A stretch of DNA of 64,000 nucleotides from Aureimonas populi (lineage in GTDB: Bacteria; Pseudomonadota; Alphaproteobacteria; Rhizobiales; Rhizobiaceae), in contig NZ_CP072611.1 in assembly GCF_017815515.1 (NCBI RefSeq), forward strand, positions 2,170,001 to 2,234,000, read 5' to 3'. Positions 52,673 to 62,034 of this stretch are shown piece after piece. The notes below the pieces were generated by a model. It was given only the letters and a program-made list of their open reading frames with translations. It did no database searches and had not been told where the DNA came from. A program made the position numbers and the translations under genes. Each line of letters begins with the position of its first letter. The stretch's first letter is position 1.

Positions 52673-54268
52673 TCAAGCGTCCAGCCACACGCGCGTGGCC
52701 ACGTAGCCGTTCGAGGTGTCGTTGCCGATGTCGTGCACGAAGCCCTTCACCTCGGCGCGGGCCGCGTTCACGAAGTCGTTGAACATGGGGATGATGGCGC
52801 CGCCCTCGTCGCGCACGATGAGCGCCATCTCGCGGTAGAGCTCGCGGCGGCGGCCCTCGTCCAGCTCGGGCCGCGCCTCGAGGAGCAGGCTGTCGAAGCG
52901 CTCGTTGCTGAAGCGCGTGTCGTTCCAGTCCGCCCGCGAGTAATAGCCGGTGGAATAGAACTGGTCCTGCGTGGCGCGCCCGCCCCAGTAGGAGGCGCAG
53001 AAGGGCTGCACGTTCCACACATTGGACCAGTAGCCGTCGCCCGGCTCGCGCCGGATCTCAATCTGGATGCCGGCCTGCGCGCAGGTCTGCTGGTAGAGCT
53101 GCGCGGCGTCCACCGCGCCGGGAAAGGCCACGTCGGAAGTGCGCAGGAGGATCGGGCCTTCATGGCCGGATTCACGCAGGTGGAAGGCGGCCCGGTCCGG
53201 GTCGAACGGGCGCTGCTCGATATCGTCCGGGGCCAGCGCGTAGTTCTGGTTGATGGGAAAGTCGTTGCCCACCGAGCCGAAGCCGCGCAGCACGGTTTCC
53301 AGCATCGCCTCGCGGTCGATCGCGTATTTCAGCGCCAGCCGCAGGTCGTTGTTGTCGAACGGGGCCGTGTTGGTGTGGGCCGGGAAGAGGTAATGGCCGC
53401 GCCCCGAGGTCTGGAGAATCTCGATATTGGGAGCGCGCGCCAGGAGGTCGACCGTACGAGGCTCGACGCGGTTGACGAAATGGACCTGGCCGGAGGAGAG
53501 CGCCGCCGTCCGGGCCGTGGCGTCGTTGATGACGAGCAGTTCCACCGAGTCCACGAAGCCGCGATCGTCGCGCCAGTCGTTCTCGTTGCGCGTGAACATG
53601 ATGCGCACGCCCGGCTCGAAACTCTCGATCCTGTAGGGCCCGGTGCCGATGCCGGCATTGGGGTCGTCGCGCCCGCCGTTCGGCTGGATGATCAGGTGAT
53701 AGTCGGACAGGAGCAGCGGCAGGTCGGCGTCGCCCGTCGTCAGCGTGACGACGAGCTCGTCGCCATCCGCCTCCACGCTTTCCACGCCCTCCATGATGCC
53801 GAGCGCGGCGGAGTTCGATTCCGCGTCGGAGTGGCGCTGGAGCGTGGCCACGCAATCCTCCACCGTCAGCTCCTTGCCGTCGTGGAACTGCACGCCCCGG
53901 CGGATGCGCAGGCGCCAGACGCGCGCATCCTCGGAGGCTTCCCAGGATTCGGCCAGGCCCGGCAGCGGCAGGCCGGTCTCGGGGTGCGTCTCCACCAGCG
54001 TGTCGCCGAAATTGCGCCCGGTGATGAGCATGACGTTGGCCAGGTACAGGCCGGGGTCGAGAACGTCGGTGGAGCCGCCGCCCTGGATGCCGAGGCGCAG
54101 GTGCCCGCCGCGCCGGGGTGTCTCCTCCTGCGCCTTCGCGCCCGTCGTCAGCAGCCCGGTCGCGGTCGAGAGGCTCAGGCCGGCCGCGGCCGCCGCGCCC
54201 AGGAAGTCCCGCCGGCTCATGCCGCCGCGAGCAGCAATGCGAGCAAGATGGTGCATCCGATCGGTCAA
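52673..54268 (-). CDS. ABC transporter substrate-binding protein (family 5, Tat-exported)
   Basis: A 531-residue periplasmic binding protein of the dipeptide/opine/nickel type. A twin-arginine signal SRRDFLGAAAAAGLSLS (Arg19-Arg20) precedes a cleavage region near TGAKAQ. The mature part starts RRGGHLRLGIQGGG and has TLVETHPETGLPLPGLAESWE and GTGPYRIESFEPGVRI. Tat export implies folding before transport. It is the first gene of the operon; the ligand is unknown. A later start near MSRRDF is possible. Confidence 0.9.
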   Translation of the reverse strand: MTDRMHHLARIAARGGMSRRDFLGAAAAAGLSLSTATGLLTTGAKAQEETPRRGGHLRLGIQGGGSTDVLDPGLYLANVMLITGRNFGDTLVETHPETGLPLPGLAESWEASEDARVWRLRIRRGVQFHDGKELTVEDCVATLQRHSDAESNSAALGIMEGVESVEADGDELVVTLTTGDADLPLLLSDYHLIIQPNGGRDDPNAGIGTGPYRIESFEPGVRIMFTRNENDWRDDRGFVDSVELLVINDATARTAALSSGQVHFVNRVEPRTVDLLARAPNIEILQTSGRGHYLFPAHTNTAPFDNNDLRLALKYAIDREAMLETVLRGFGSVGNDFPINQNYALAPDDIEQRPFDPDRAAFHLRESGHEGPILLRTSDVAFPGAVDAAQLYQQTCAQAGIQIEIRREPGDGYWSNVWNVQPFCASYWGGRATQDQFYSTGYYSRADWNDTRFSNERFDSLLLEARPELDEGRRRELYREMALIVRDEGGAIIPMFNDFVNAARAEVKGFVHDIGNDTSNGYVATRVWLDA

Positions 54269-54615
54269 AGGGAAAAATCTCCGTTCCAGGCTGGAAGACT
54301 ATCGCGGCCCGTTCGCCATGCCGCGTCCATCAATTGTGGCCTAAAAACGGGCCGCGTCAAACCGGGGCCGCCGAATCGACGCCGGAAGGGGCCTTTTCGC
54401 AAGACGGTTAAGAGCGGCATTTCAGGGACTTGCAGCGCGTTAGGCCGGGCATCGGCGGCCATCCTGCTTGGCCGAAAGGATAGGCGGCTTGCGCGAATCC
54501 TTCGCTCTCGCCGGACGCTCGCCATTTTCTTTCCCCTAGGTCCGGGTTAGCGTGCCGCCGGAGGGGAAATGCCGCCATGCGGCCGCATGTTTCTATTTTT
54601 GCAAAAGGGGTTTCA
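54269..54615. other. Divergent promoter region between the ABC operon and galU
   Basis: About 350 bases without a supportable gene. It must hold promoters for the binding-protein gene (left) and galU (right). The part next to galU is relatively AT-rich (TTTCTATTTTTGCAAAAGG), with the galU ribosome binding site AAGGGG. I could not fix -35/-10 pairs with confidence. Confidence 0.5.
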
Positions 54616-55521
54616 ATGCGCAAGGTACGCAAGGCCGTCTTTCCGGTGGCGGGTCTGGGAACCAGATTCCTGCCCGCCACGAAGGCGATCCCCAAGGAGA
54701 TGCTCACGGTCGTGGACCGTCCCGTCATCCAGTATGTGGTGGACGAGGCGAGGCAGGCCGGGATCGAGCACCTGATCTTCGTGACCGGGCGCAACAAGGG
54801 CGTCATCGAGGACTATTTCGACATCCAGGTCGAGCTGGTCCACACCCTGTCCGACCGAGGCAAGCAGGCCGAGCTCGATCTTCTGGAACAGCTCCAGCCG
54901 ACGCCGGGGACGGCCAGCTTCACTCGCCAGCAGTCGCCGCTGGGCCTCGGCCACGCGGTCTGGTGCGCGCGCGACCTCGTGGGGCCCGAGCCCTTCGCGC
55001 TGCTGCTCCCGGACATGATCATGCAGGCCGAACAGGGCTGCATGAAGCGCATGGTGGAGCTTTACGAGGAGACCGGCGGCAACGTCCTTTCCGTGGAACA
55101 GTGTGATCCCGCCGAGACGGCCAAATACGGCATCGTGGGGCGCGGCAACGACGTTTCCACCGGCTTTCGCATCGACGGCATGGTCGAGAAGCCCGCCCCG
55201 GCGCAGGCGCCCTCGAACTTCTTCATCTCCGGCCGCTACATCCTCCAGCCCGAGATCTTCGACATCCTGGCCACGCAGGAGAAGGGCGCGGGCAACGAGA
55301 TCCAGTTGACCGACGGCATGTTGAAGCTGGCCGCCCGGCAGGAGTTCTACGGCTACCACTTCACCGGCCGCACCTTCGACTGCGGCTCGAAGGAGGGCTT
55401 CATCGAGGCCAATGTGGCCTTCGCGCTCTGGCGCCCGGACATTCGCGAGAAGGTCTACGACCATCTGCAGGAGCTGATCGACACGGTGGAGCCGGCCCAG
55501 AAGCGTAGCGCCGCCGAGTAG
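54616..55521 (+). CDS. galU: UTP-glucose-1-phosphate uridylyltransferase GalU
   Basis: A 301-residue nucleotidyltransferase that makes UDP-glucose for LPS, exopolysaccharide and glucan synthesis. It starts [20 protein letters not shown] with PKEML, the nucleotide-binding loop. It has [22 protein letters not shown] and the [13 protein letters not shown] segment near the end. The start MRKVRK has AAGGGG nine bases upstream. It ends 10 bases before the stop of the convergent outer-membrane gene. Confidence 0.96.
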   Translation: MRKVRKAVFPVAGLGTRFLPATKAIPKEMLTVVDRPVIQYVVDEARQAGIEHLIFVTGRNKGVIEDYFDIQVELVHTLSDRGKQAELDLLEQLQPTPGTASFTRQQSPLGLGHAVWCARDLVGPEPFALLLPDMIMQAEQGCMKRMVELYEETGGNVLSVEQCDPAETAKYGIVGRGNDVSTGFRIDGMVEKPAPAQAPSNFFISGRYILQPEIFDILATQEKGAGNEIQLTDGMLKLAARQEFYGYHFTGRTFDCGSKEGFIEANVAFALWRPDIREKVYDHLQELIDTVEPAQKRSAAE

Positions 55522-55531
55522 GCCCGCCTGC

Positions 55532-57127
55532 CTAGCGCTGCCAGCGCATGCCCATGCGCAGCGAGTTGGCGGTGTAGTCCGCGTCTCGCCCATCGCCCTC
55601 GAACCGCTCATGGCGGGCGAGGGCGGTGAGCGCGAGGGCGCGATTGAGCCAGTGGGTCACGCCCGCCTCGGCCGCATAGGTCACATCGTCCCGCGCGCCG
55701 GGCCCGTCTCCCTGGCGAAACGCCGCGCCGATCCGCCCGTTGAACTCGGTGCGCGCGGTGGCGCGGTGGCGCAGCGCGAGCGCGGTCTCGTAGACGGTCG
55801 ATGTCGTCAGGTTCGATTCGTCCGGATCGAAATAGGTGGAGGCGGACAGGACGACATCCGTGCCCCGCCGTGGGGACCAGGCAAGGCTCATGTCCACCGT
55901 GGGGCTGGAGAGCGTCTCCAGGGCCCCGTCCTCCGGCGCGTTCCACGCGTAGCCGAGCGCCGCCTCGCCGGTAAGCTTCTCCGTGAAGTCGAAGGCCACG
56001 CCGGCGCGCAGGGCGTGGATCAGCGAATCGCCGCCATTGTCCGAATCGAATACACGCTGGCCGAGCGAAGCCGCCAGGAAGGGCCGGAGCGAGGGGGCGA
56101 TCTCGTATCCCGCCCGCAGCCCGAGCGTGGCCGTGGTGAAGTCGCGGCTTTCGCCCGAGGGAGCCGAATCGCGCTCCTCGCGCACAAGGTCTCCGGCGAC
56201 GGACAAGGTGAGGGGGCCGATGTCGCGGCGCAGCTCCGCGCCCCCCGAATAGGCCAGGATATCCGGCCGCTCGCTCGCGGGCAGGCCGGGCTCGGCGAGG
56301 ATGGCGTCCTCGCGCGCGTAGGACAGCGCGCCGCGCAGCGTGCCGCTCCAGTCCTGCGCGATGTCCAGCCGAAGCTGGCCGTCCAGCCCGATGCGCGGCT
56401 CCTCGCGTGCCTCGCCGCTGAAATTGCGCCGGTAGCCGGCCATGGCGTTGATCTCCAGCGCGTGGCGCGACCAGTCCGACAGGAGCCGGGCCGAGGCCCG
56501 TGTCTCGGTGAAGGCGCCCGAGACCTCGGTCCTGTCGGCGCCGAGATTGTCCGAGTAGCCGACCTCCTGCTCGATGGAGGGCAGGAGGAGCAAGCGGCCG
56601 AGCCGCACGCCCTGCGCGGCAAAGGGGTCATCCCCACGCACCGGCAGGCTCGCGCGCAAGGCCGCCGAGGCCGGATCGACGCGGCCCTCCACCGGCACGG
56701 CGGCGAAGGTGGGGGAACGCACGGGCCCGAGCGTGGCAAAGGGCGCGGCGGCAGGGGCGGCGGCCGGCTCCGTCGGCCGGCCCTCGCCCGGCGTGCCGCT
56801 CGGCGCGGCGGTCCGCCCGGCCGGGCCGGCGGCCCCGCCCGGCAGGTTCTCGCGCCGGCTCACGGGCGTTTGCGGGCCCTCGAACAGGTCGAAGGGCAGA
56901 GCCTCCTCCTCCTCGTCCGGCGCGACCTCTTCCCGCGTCGTAGCGTCCTCCTCGGAGGCCGGGGGCGTGCGCAGAAGCGAGGGATCGTCCTCGATCCGTC
57001 CGTAATCCTGCGAGTCGAGCGTGCGAAGGTCGAGCGTGCCGGGGCGAAGCTCCTGGGCCGCCGCCGTCGCGCCTCCGGCGAGGAGCGCCAGCGCAATCAC
57101 GGTCATCGGCGCGGCGCGTTGGGCCAT
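55532..57127 (-). CDS. Outer-membrane beta-barrel protein (BBP2-like)
   Basis: A 531-residue envelope protein. It has a signal peptide (1-24, ending TAAAQE), then about 120 residues of acidic and Pro/Ala-rich linker. From about residue 150 come alternating strands with aromatic ends, closing RMGMRWQR as outer-membrane barrels do. The pattern (SIEQEVGYSDNLGAD, RLLSDWSRHALEI, AEAGVTHWLNRALALTALARHE) fits the beta-barrel porin 2 group. Relatives accompany polysaccharide export; here galU and kdsD are neighbours. No specific substrate can be named. Confidence 0.8.
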   Translation of the reverse strand: MAQRAAPMTVIALALLAGGATAAAQELRPGTLDLRTLDSQDYGRIEDDPSLLRTPPASEEDATTREEVAPDEEEEALPFDLFEGPQTPVSRRENLPGGAAGPAGRTAAPSGTPGEGRPTEPAAAPAAAPFATLGPVRSPTFAAVPVEGRVDPASAALRASLPVRGDDPFAAQGVRLGRLLLLPSIEQEVGYSDNLGADRTEVSGAFTETRASARLLSDWSRHALEINAMAGYRRNFSGEAREEPRIGLDGQLRLDIAQDWSGTLRGALSYAREDAILAEPGLPASERPDILAYSGGAELRRDIGPLTLSVAGDLVREERDSAPSGESRDFTTATLGLRAGYEIAPSLRPFLAASLGQRVFDSDNGGDSLIHALRAGVAFDFTEKLTGEAALGYAWNAPEDGALETLSSPTVDMSLAWSPRRGTDVVLSASTYFDPDESNLTTSTVYETALALRHRATARTEFNGRIGAAFRQGDGPGARDDVTYAAEAGVTHWLNRALALTALARHERFEGDGRDADYTANSLRMGMRWQR

Positions 57128-57305
57128 GGCAAAGGGCTCTGTCGTCTCATGGCGCCGCCCGGCCGGCACGCGCGAAATCCTTTCCGAACCCTAAACAGGC
57201 AGGGTTAACGAAACATTGAGACGAGGCGCGCACGGCGCGCCGCTTTGCGCGAGCCTCGTCTTTGGGCTACAGCCGGGCCGACGCGACGAGCGGCGATGGA
57301 TGCAT

Positions 57306-58283
57306 ATGGACAGCTTCGACAAGACGAGCCCCGCCGCCTCGGCGGCCCGCACGATCTCCACCGAAGCCGAAGGGCTGCGGGCTCTGGCCGGGGCCGTGGA
57401 AGGGCCGATGCGCGAGGCCTTCGGGCGCGTGGTGGACAGGCTCGCCGCCCTCAAGGGCCGTGTCATCGTAACGGGTATCGGCAAAAGCGGGCACATCGCC
57501 ACCAAGCTGGCGGCCACCTTCGCCTCCACCGGCACGCCGGCCTTCTTCGTCCACCCGGTGGAGGCCAACCACGGCGACCTCGGCATGATCGGGCGCGGCG
57601 ATGCGGTGCTGGCCATGTCCTGGTCGGGCGAATCGGCCGAGCTCAAGGGCATCGTGGCCTATACGCGCCGCTTCGCCATCCCGCTGGTCTGCATCACCTC
57701 GCGCCCGGCCTCGGCGCTGGCCAAGGAGAGCGACGAGGTGCTGCTGCTGCCGCGCGCGGCCGAGGCCTGCCCCCATGGCCTGGCGCCCACGACCTCCACC
57801 ACCATGCAGCTCGCGCTCGGCGATGCGCTGGCCGTGGCGCTTCTGGAGCGGCGCGGCTTCTCGGCCGGCGACTTCCGCGTCTTCCATCCCGGCGGCCAGC
57901 TCGGCGCGAGCCTGACCCATGTCGGCGACATCATGCACACCGGCGAGACGCTGCCGCTGGTGCCGAGCGGCACGCCCATGTCGGAGGCCATCGTCGCCAT
58001 CTCGCGCAAGGGGTTCGGCTGCGTCGCGGTGGTGGAGGGCGGGCGGCTGCTCGGCATCGTGACGGACGGCGACCTGCGCCGAAACCTTCACGCCGACCTG
58101 CTCTCGCGCACCGTCGACGAGGTGATGACGCGCGATCCCAAGACGATCTCGCCCGAAACGCTGGCGGTGAAGGCGCTGGAGATGCTGAACGCCGCCAACA
58201 TCACCGCGCTGATGGTCGTGAGCGACGGCGCGCCGGTGGGCATCGTCCACCTGCACGATTTGCTGCGGATCGGCGTCGCCTGA
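57306..58283 (+). CDS. kdsD: Arabinose-5-phosphate isomerase KdsD/KpsF
   Basis: A 325-residue enzyme converting ribulose 5-phosphate to arabinose 5-phosphate, the first step of Kdo synthesis for LPS. The SIS domain has VIVTGIGKSGHIATKLAATFASTG, then HPVEANHGDLGMI and CPHGLAPTTSTTMQLALGDA. Two CBS domains (about 210-325) follow, with DIMHTGETLP and GIVTDGDLRR. A start two codons upstream (57300) is also possible. It abuts the nfeD gene tail to tail with no gap. Confidence 0.95.
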   Translation: MDSFDKTSPAASAARTISTEAEGLRALAGAVEGPMREAFGRVVDRLAALKGRVIVTGIGKSGHIATKLAATFASTGTPAFFVHPVEANHGDLGMIGRGDAVLAMSWSGESAELKGIVAYTRRFAIPLVCITSRPASALAKESDEVLLLPRAAEACPHGLAPTTSTTMQLALGDALAVALLERRGFSAGDFRVFHPGGQLGASLTHVGDIMHTGETLPLVPSGTPMSEAIVAISRKGFGCVAVVEGGRLLGIVTDGDLRRNLHADLLSRTVDEVMTRDPKTISPETLAVKALEMLNAANITALMVVSDGAPVGIVHLHDLLRIGVA

Positions 58284-58745
58284 TCAGGACAGGTCGGGCG
58301 GGCCCGGCTCGGCCGGGCGCACCGTCAGGACGGAGCCGTCCGCGCCCTTGATGACCACGCGCGCGCCCCGGGGCAGGTCGGGGCCTTCCACGGTCCACCA
58401 GCCATCCTCGATGGAGACCCGCCCACGCCCGCCCTCGATGGCTTCGCTCAACGTGGCGGTGCGCCCGATCAGCCGGCGCGTGCGGTGGTTGAGGTCCGTC
58501 CCGTCCGTGCGCGTGCCGCGCTGCCCGTACCATTTGTGCCCCAGAAGCACGGCGACCAGCGAGACGACGGCGAAGCCGATCACTTCGCTCTGCCAGCCAA
58601 GGCCGGGAAAGAGAAAGGCGTTCGTGCCCACCACCAGCGCGGCGATGCCGAAGAAGAGAAGATAGACGCCGGGCGCCGCCAGCTCGAGGGCCAGCAGCAC
58701 CAGCCCGAGAATCCACCAGCCATAGGTTGCGAGGATATCGGCCAT
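58284..58745 (-). CDS. NfeD-family membrane protein
   Basis: A 153-residue protein with two or three membrane helices (ILATYGWWILGLVLLALEL and following). A C-terminal OB-fold domain ends DLPRGARVVIKGADGSVLTV, the NfeD hallmark. NfeD proteins partner SPFH proteins in membrane microdomains, and the SPFH gene is six bases upstream in the same operon. Confidence 0.92.
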   Translation of the reverse strand: MADILATYGWWILGLVLLALELAAPGVYLLFFGIAALVVGTNAFLFPGLGWQSEVIGFAVVSLVAVLLGHKWYGQRGTRTDGTDLNHRTRRLIGRTATLSEAIEGGRGRVSIEDGWWTVEGPDLPRGARVVIKGADGSVLTVRPAEPGPPDLS

Positions 58746-58751
58746 CGCGCG

Positions 58752-59771
58752 CTATGCCCGTTCGCCCACCGTGGGAACGCCCGCCGGGTGGCGCCGCGTG
58801 GCGGCCGCCGGCGGGGCCGTGGTGCCGGGTGCCTGCGCCTCCGGGAAGCTGCTCCGGGCGATCTCGGCGATGCCGCCGATGGCCCCGATCAGCGAGGAGG
58901 CTTCGAGAGGCATGAGGACGACGCGCTGGTTCGGGGCCGAGGCGATCTTGGCGAGCGCCTCGGTGTATTTCTGCGCCACGAAATAGTTGATGGCCTGCAC
59001 GTCGCCCGCCGCGATGGCCTCGGAGACCAGCCTAGTCGCGGTCGCCTCCGCCTCGGCCAGCCGTTCGCGCGCCTCGGCCTCGCGATAGGCCGCCTCGCGC
59101 TTGCCCTCCGCCTCCAGGATCTGCGACTGCTTCTCGCCCTCCGCGCGCAGGATCTTGGCGGCCCGCGCGCCCTCCGCCTCGAGGATCTCCGCGCGCTTCT
59201 CGCGCTCGGCCATCATCTGCCGGCCCATGGATTCCACGAGGTTGGCCGGCGGGTTGATGTCCTTGATCTCGATTCGCGTGATCTTGATGCCCCAGGAATG
59301 GGCCGCTTGGTCCACCACGCGCAGGATGCGCTCGGAAATGGCGTCGCGGTTCGACAGCAGGTCGTCGAGGTCCATGGAGCCCATGACGGAGCGCAGGTTG
59401 GTCATGACGAGATTGAGGATGGCGTTCTTCAGGCCGGAAACCTCGTAGGCCGCCGCCGCCGCGTCGAGGATCTGGTAGAAGGCCACGCCATCGGCCGCGA
59501 CCGAGGCGTTGTCGCGGGTGATGACCTCTTGCGTGGGAACGTCGAGCACCTGCTCCATCATGTTCATCTTGTGCCCCACGCGCTCCACGAAGGGCACGAT
59601 GAGGTTGAGGCCCGGCGTGAGCGTGCGGGTGTATTTGCCGAAATTCTCGATGGTGAAATTGTAGCCCTGCGGCACGATCTTGATGGCCGACAGAAGGGCG
59701 AGGACGGCGAAGACGAGAAGGACGATGACGACGAGACCGAAGCCGGTCACCGGAAAGCCGTCGAAAAGCAT
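58752..59771 (-). CDS. qmcA: SPFH/band 7 membrane protein (QmcA type)
   Basis: A 339-residue protein. One N-terminal membrane helix (GFGLVVIVLLVFAVLALLS) is followed by the band-7 domain: VPQGYNFTIENFGKYTRTL, VPTQEVITRDNASVAADGV and the long EAEGARAAKILRAEGEKQSQ helix. Such proteins form ring-like scaffolds in bacterial membranes and are linked to protease or lipid control. It is coupled to nfeD and follows hemH after 64 bases. Confidence 0.93.
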   Translation of the reverse strand: MLFDGFPVTGFGLVVIVLLVFAVLALLSAIKIVPQGYNFTIENFGKYTRTLTPGLNLIVPFVERVGHKMNMMEQVLDVPTQEVITRDNASVAADGVAFYQILDAAAAAYEVSGLKNAILNLVMTNLRSVMGSMDLDDLLSNRDAISERILRVVDQAAHSWGIKITRIEIKDINPPANLVESMGRQMMAEREKRAEILEAEGARAAKILRAEGEKQSQILEAEGKREAAYREAEARERLAEAEATATRLVSEAIAAGDVQAINYFVAQKYTEALAKIASAPNQRVVLMPLEASSLIGAIGGIAEIARSSFPEAQAPGTTAPPAAATRRHPAGVPTVGERA

Positions 59772-59835
59772 CGTCTCGTTCCTCCTGATCTGCCTCCCCC
59801 AGATACGGCCTTCGGCCGCGAAAGGCGAGGGCGTC

Positions 59836-60897
59836 TCAGCCGATCCACCCCGAAAGCTCGCGCCGCACCATATGTTCGATCACGTCCATTCCCTCGGCCG
59901 AATCGTTGAGGCACGGGATATGCGTGAAATGGGCGCCGCCATGCTCCCGGAAGATGTCGCCCGCCTCGCCCGCGATTTCCTCCAGCGTTTCCAGGCAGTC
60001 GGCGACGAAGCCGGGGTTGAAGACGGCGACGGAGCGGATGCCGTCCCTCGCCAACGCCTCCATCGTCTTGTCCGTATAGGGCTGGAGCCACTCCTCCGGG
60101 CCGAAGCGGGACTGGAAGGTGGTCATCAGCCGCCCCGGCGCCCAGCCGAGTCGCTCTTCCAGGAGGCGCGAGGTCTTCTGGCAGTGGCAGTGATAGGGGT
60201 CGCCGGCCTTGAAGTAGCTTTGCGGGATGCCGTGATAGGATGCGACGACGCGTTCCGGCTCGAAGTCCAGCCCCGCCAGATGCGTCTCGATGGAGCGGGC
60301 GAGGGCGTCGATATAGACCGGCTCGTCGTGATAGGGGGGCACGGTGCGCGCCGCGGGCATCCAGCGCTTGGTGCTCAGATGCTCGAAGAATTTGTCGTTC
60401 ACCGTCGCCGTGGTCGCGGCGGAGTATTGCGGGTAGAGCGGGAAGCACAGGATGCGCTCGCACCCCTTCTCGATCAGCGCGTCCACCCGCTCGGCGATGG
60501 AGGGCTTGCCGTAGCGCATCCCCCAGTCCACCACGACGCTCCTCTCGCCCGACAGGCGCTCCGCCAGCTTCTCGCCCTGCGCGCGGGTGAAGGTGCGCAG
60601 GGGCGATTCGTTGCGCTCCCTGTTCCAGATCTGCTCATAGGCATGGCCGGACTTTTTGGGGCGCGTGTTGAGGACGATGCCGTACAGAATCGGATACCAG
60701 AGAGCGCGCGGCCACTCGATGACGCGGCGATCCGACAGGAATTCGCGCAGGTAGCGGCGCATCGGCCAGAAGTCCGTTCCATCCGGCGTGCCGAGATTGA
60801 CCAGAAGGACCCCGACCTTCTTCGCCTTGACCGGCGGGTGCCCGGCCGGAAGCGGGCCGATGGCCGTTGCGGCTGCGGGCGTGAAGGGAGCGTTCAT
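59836..60897 (-). CDS. hemH: Ferrochelatase HemH
   Basis: A 353-residue enzyme that inserts ferrous iron into protoporphyrin IX, the last step of haem synthesis. It has VGVLLVNLGTPDGTD at the N-terminus, YGKPSI, FPLYPQYSAATTA, and the active-site SYHGIPQSYFKAGDPYHCHC, which includes the metal-site His. The Ala-rich N-terminal extension (about 28 residues) is usual in rhizobia. A perfect 10-bp hairpin lies between it and the upstream omp10 gene. Confidence 0.96.
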   Translation of the reverse strand: MNAPFTPAAATAIGPLPAGHPPVKAKKVGVLLVNLGTPDGTDFWPMRRYLREFLSDRRVIEWPRALWYPILYGIVLNTRPKKSGHAYEQIWNRERNESPLRTFTRAQGEKLAERLSGERSVVVDWGMRYGKPSIAERVDALIEKGCERILCFPLYPQYSAATTATVNDKFFEHLSTKRWMPAARTVPPYHDEPVYIDALARSIETHLAGLDFEPERVVASYHGIPQSYFKAGDPYHCHCQKTSRLLEERLGWAPGRLMTTFQSRFGPEEWLQPYTDKTMEALARDGIRSVAVFNPGFVADCLETLEEIAGEAGDIFREHGGAHFTHIPCLNDSAEGMDVIEHMVRRELSGWIG

Positions 60898-60907
60898 CGT
60901 GGGGAAT

Positions 60908-60944
60908 CCGTGGCCTGTGCTGCAAGCGGGCGTTCAGGCCACGG
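60908..60944 (-). repeat. Perfect 10-bp hairpin between omp10 and hemH
   Basis: CCGTGGCCTG (60908-60917) and CAGGCCACGG (60935-60944) pair perfectly around a 17-base loop. No T run follows on either side. It lies just after omp10 and just before the hemH start, so it may attenuate or stabilise the messages. Confidence 0.65.
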
Positions 60945-60992
60945 AATATGGTTCATTCGCCGGAGCGTTTCCAGACGGCGCGGTGTCGCGCC

Positions 60993-61373
60993 TCAGGCGC
61001 GGCGCGTCAGTTCGAAGCGCGTGCCGCCCGCCGTCACGCAGGCCATGCGGTCGGCCGCCATCTGGCTGCAATTGATGGCCGATTCCTGCCCGCTGGTGTT
61101 GGAGCGGGAATTGATGGTGATCTGGCTGGGGCCGACATTGCGGTAGTTGCCGGTGGCCAGCGGCGCGCCCGTCGCGTCCTCGGTGGAGGAGAAGCTGCCG
61201 CCGGAGAAGGTGGCCGTGTAGGCCACCGGGCCGCCCACCGCGGCCCAGCGCCCCTCAATGCCGGTCTGGCGCGGCGCGATCTCCGCGCGCGTCAGCCGGT
61301 CGGATGGCGAGACGCAGGCCCCCAGGGCGAGCACGGCGGTCAGGATCGCGAGGGTGGGGACGTGGCGGTTCAT
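60993..61373 (-). CDS. omp10: Outer-membrane lipoprotein, Omp10 family
   Basis: A 126-residue lipoprotein. The lipobox LALGAC places Cys20 at the mature N-terminus. The rest (GIEGRWAAVGG, GSFSSTEDATGAPLATGNYR, INCSQMAADRMACVTAGGTR, FELTRR) follows the pattern of Brucella Omp10, including the paired cysteines. Omp10 is a surface-associated lipoprotein of Hyphomicrobiales. It lies between hemH and the NTF2-like gene on the same strand. Confidence 0.85.
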   Translation of the reverse strand: MNRHVPTLAILTAVLALGACVSPSDRLTRAEIAPRQTGIEGRWAAVGGPVAYTATFSGGSFSSTEDATGAPLATGNYRNVGPSQITINSRSNTSGQESAINCSQMAADRMACVTAGGTRFELTRRA

Positions 61374-61452
61374 GCGGGAAGGCTCCGGGCAGGGGATGGT
61401 TAGAACGGATTATGGAGGAAAACGCGCCGCTTGGAAGGGCACTGCGGCGCAA

Positions 61453-61914
61453 TCACAGCGCGGCGACCTCGCTGCGCCGAGCGGGAAGCACGGAGTGCAC
61501 CGAGCCGATGGTCTCGATGGCGCGGATGCGCGCGTCCGAGGTGAAGGAGAACCAGTACATGGTGGTGCCCGTGACGAGCGAGCCGTCGCGCTCGTCCTCG
61601 CGCGTCCAGTCGCAGCGGCTGGCCGCCGCGTCGCCGTCCACGATGATGCCGCGCTGCTCGAAGGAGATGTAGCGGGAGCGCTTGAGAAGCTCGCCGACGA
61701 AGGCCTTGGCCTCCGTCTCGCCGGCAAGGCGGTATTCGCCCTCCATCCGGTCGTACCAGGGCGCATCGATCAGCCCGGCATTGGAGCGGTTGGAAAAGAC
61801 GGCGCCCGGCGCGAAATGGCGTGCAATCTCGCCCGCCTTGCCGGTCATCACCGCCTCCATCACGGCGCGAACCACCGCATGTTCCCTGCGGTCGTCCGTC
61901 CAGAAGTCCTCCAT
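61453..61914 (-). CDS. NTF2-like (SnoaL-type) protein
   Basis: A 153-residue single-domain protein with an alpha helix and cone-shaped sheet pattern: HAVVRAVMEAVMTGKAGEIARHFAPGAVF, then DWTREDERDGSLVTGTT and MYWFSFTSDARIRAIETI. The NTF2-like fold serves many functions, and no catalytic set is evident, so the role is unknown. GGAG lies eight bases before the ATG at 61914; the frame is open upstream to near the hss stop, but a hairpin at 61980-62006 lies there. It is in line with hss and omp10. Confidence 0.75.
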   Translation of the reverse strand: MEDFWTDDRREHAVVRAVMEAVMTGKAGEIARHFAPGAVFSNRSNAGLIDAPWYDRMEGEYRLAGETEAKAFVGELLKRSRYISFEQRGIIVDGDAAASRCDWTREDERDGSLVTGTTMYWFSFTSDARIRAIETIGSVHSVLPARRSEVAAL

Positions 61915-61979
61915 CCGCGTCTCCTCGGCGTCGCCCCCGATCAGGCGCCACGGGGACCCGGTCCTCGTCGATTCGGGAT

Positions 61980-62006
61980 GGATCGGGAACGCAGCGCTCC
62001 CGATCC
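61980..62006 (-). repeat. Perfect 9-bp hairpin after hss
   Basis: GGATCGGGA and TCCCGATCC form a perfect stem with a 9-base loop, about 30 bases after the homospermidine synthase stop. No T run follows. It probably protects or ends the hss message inefficiently. Confidence 0.6.
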
Positions 62007-62034
62007 AAAGTCCTATATAGAACAAACCGTTCCT

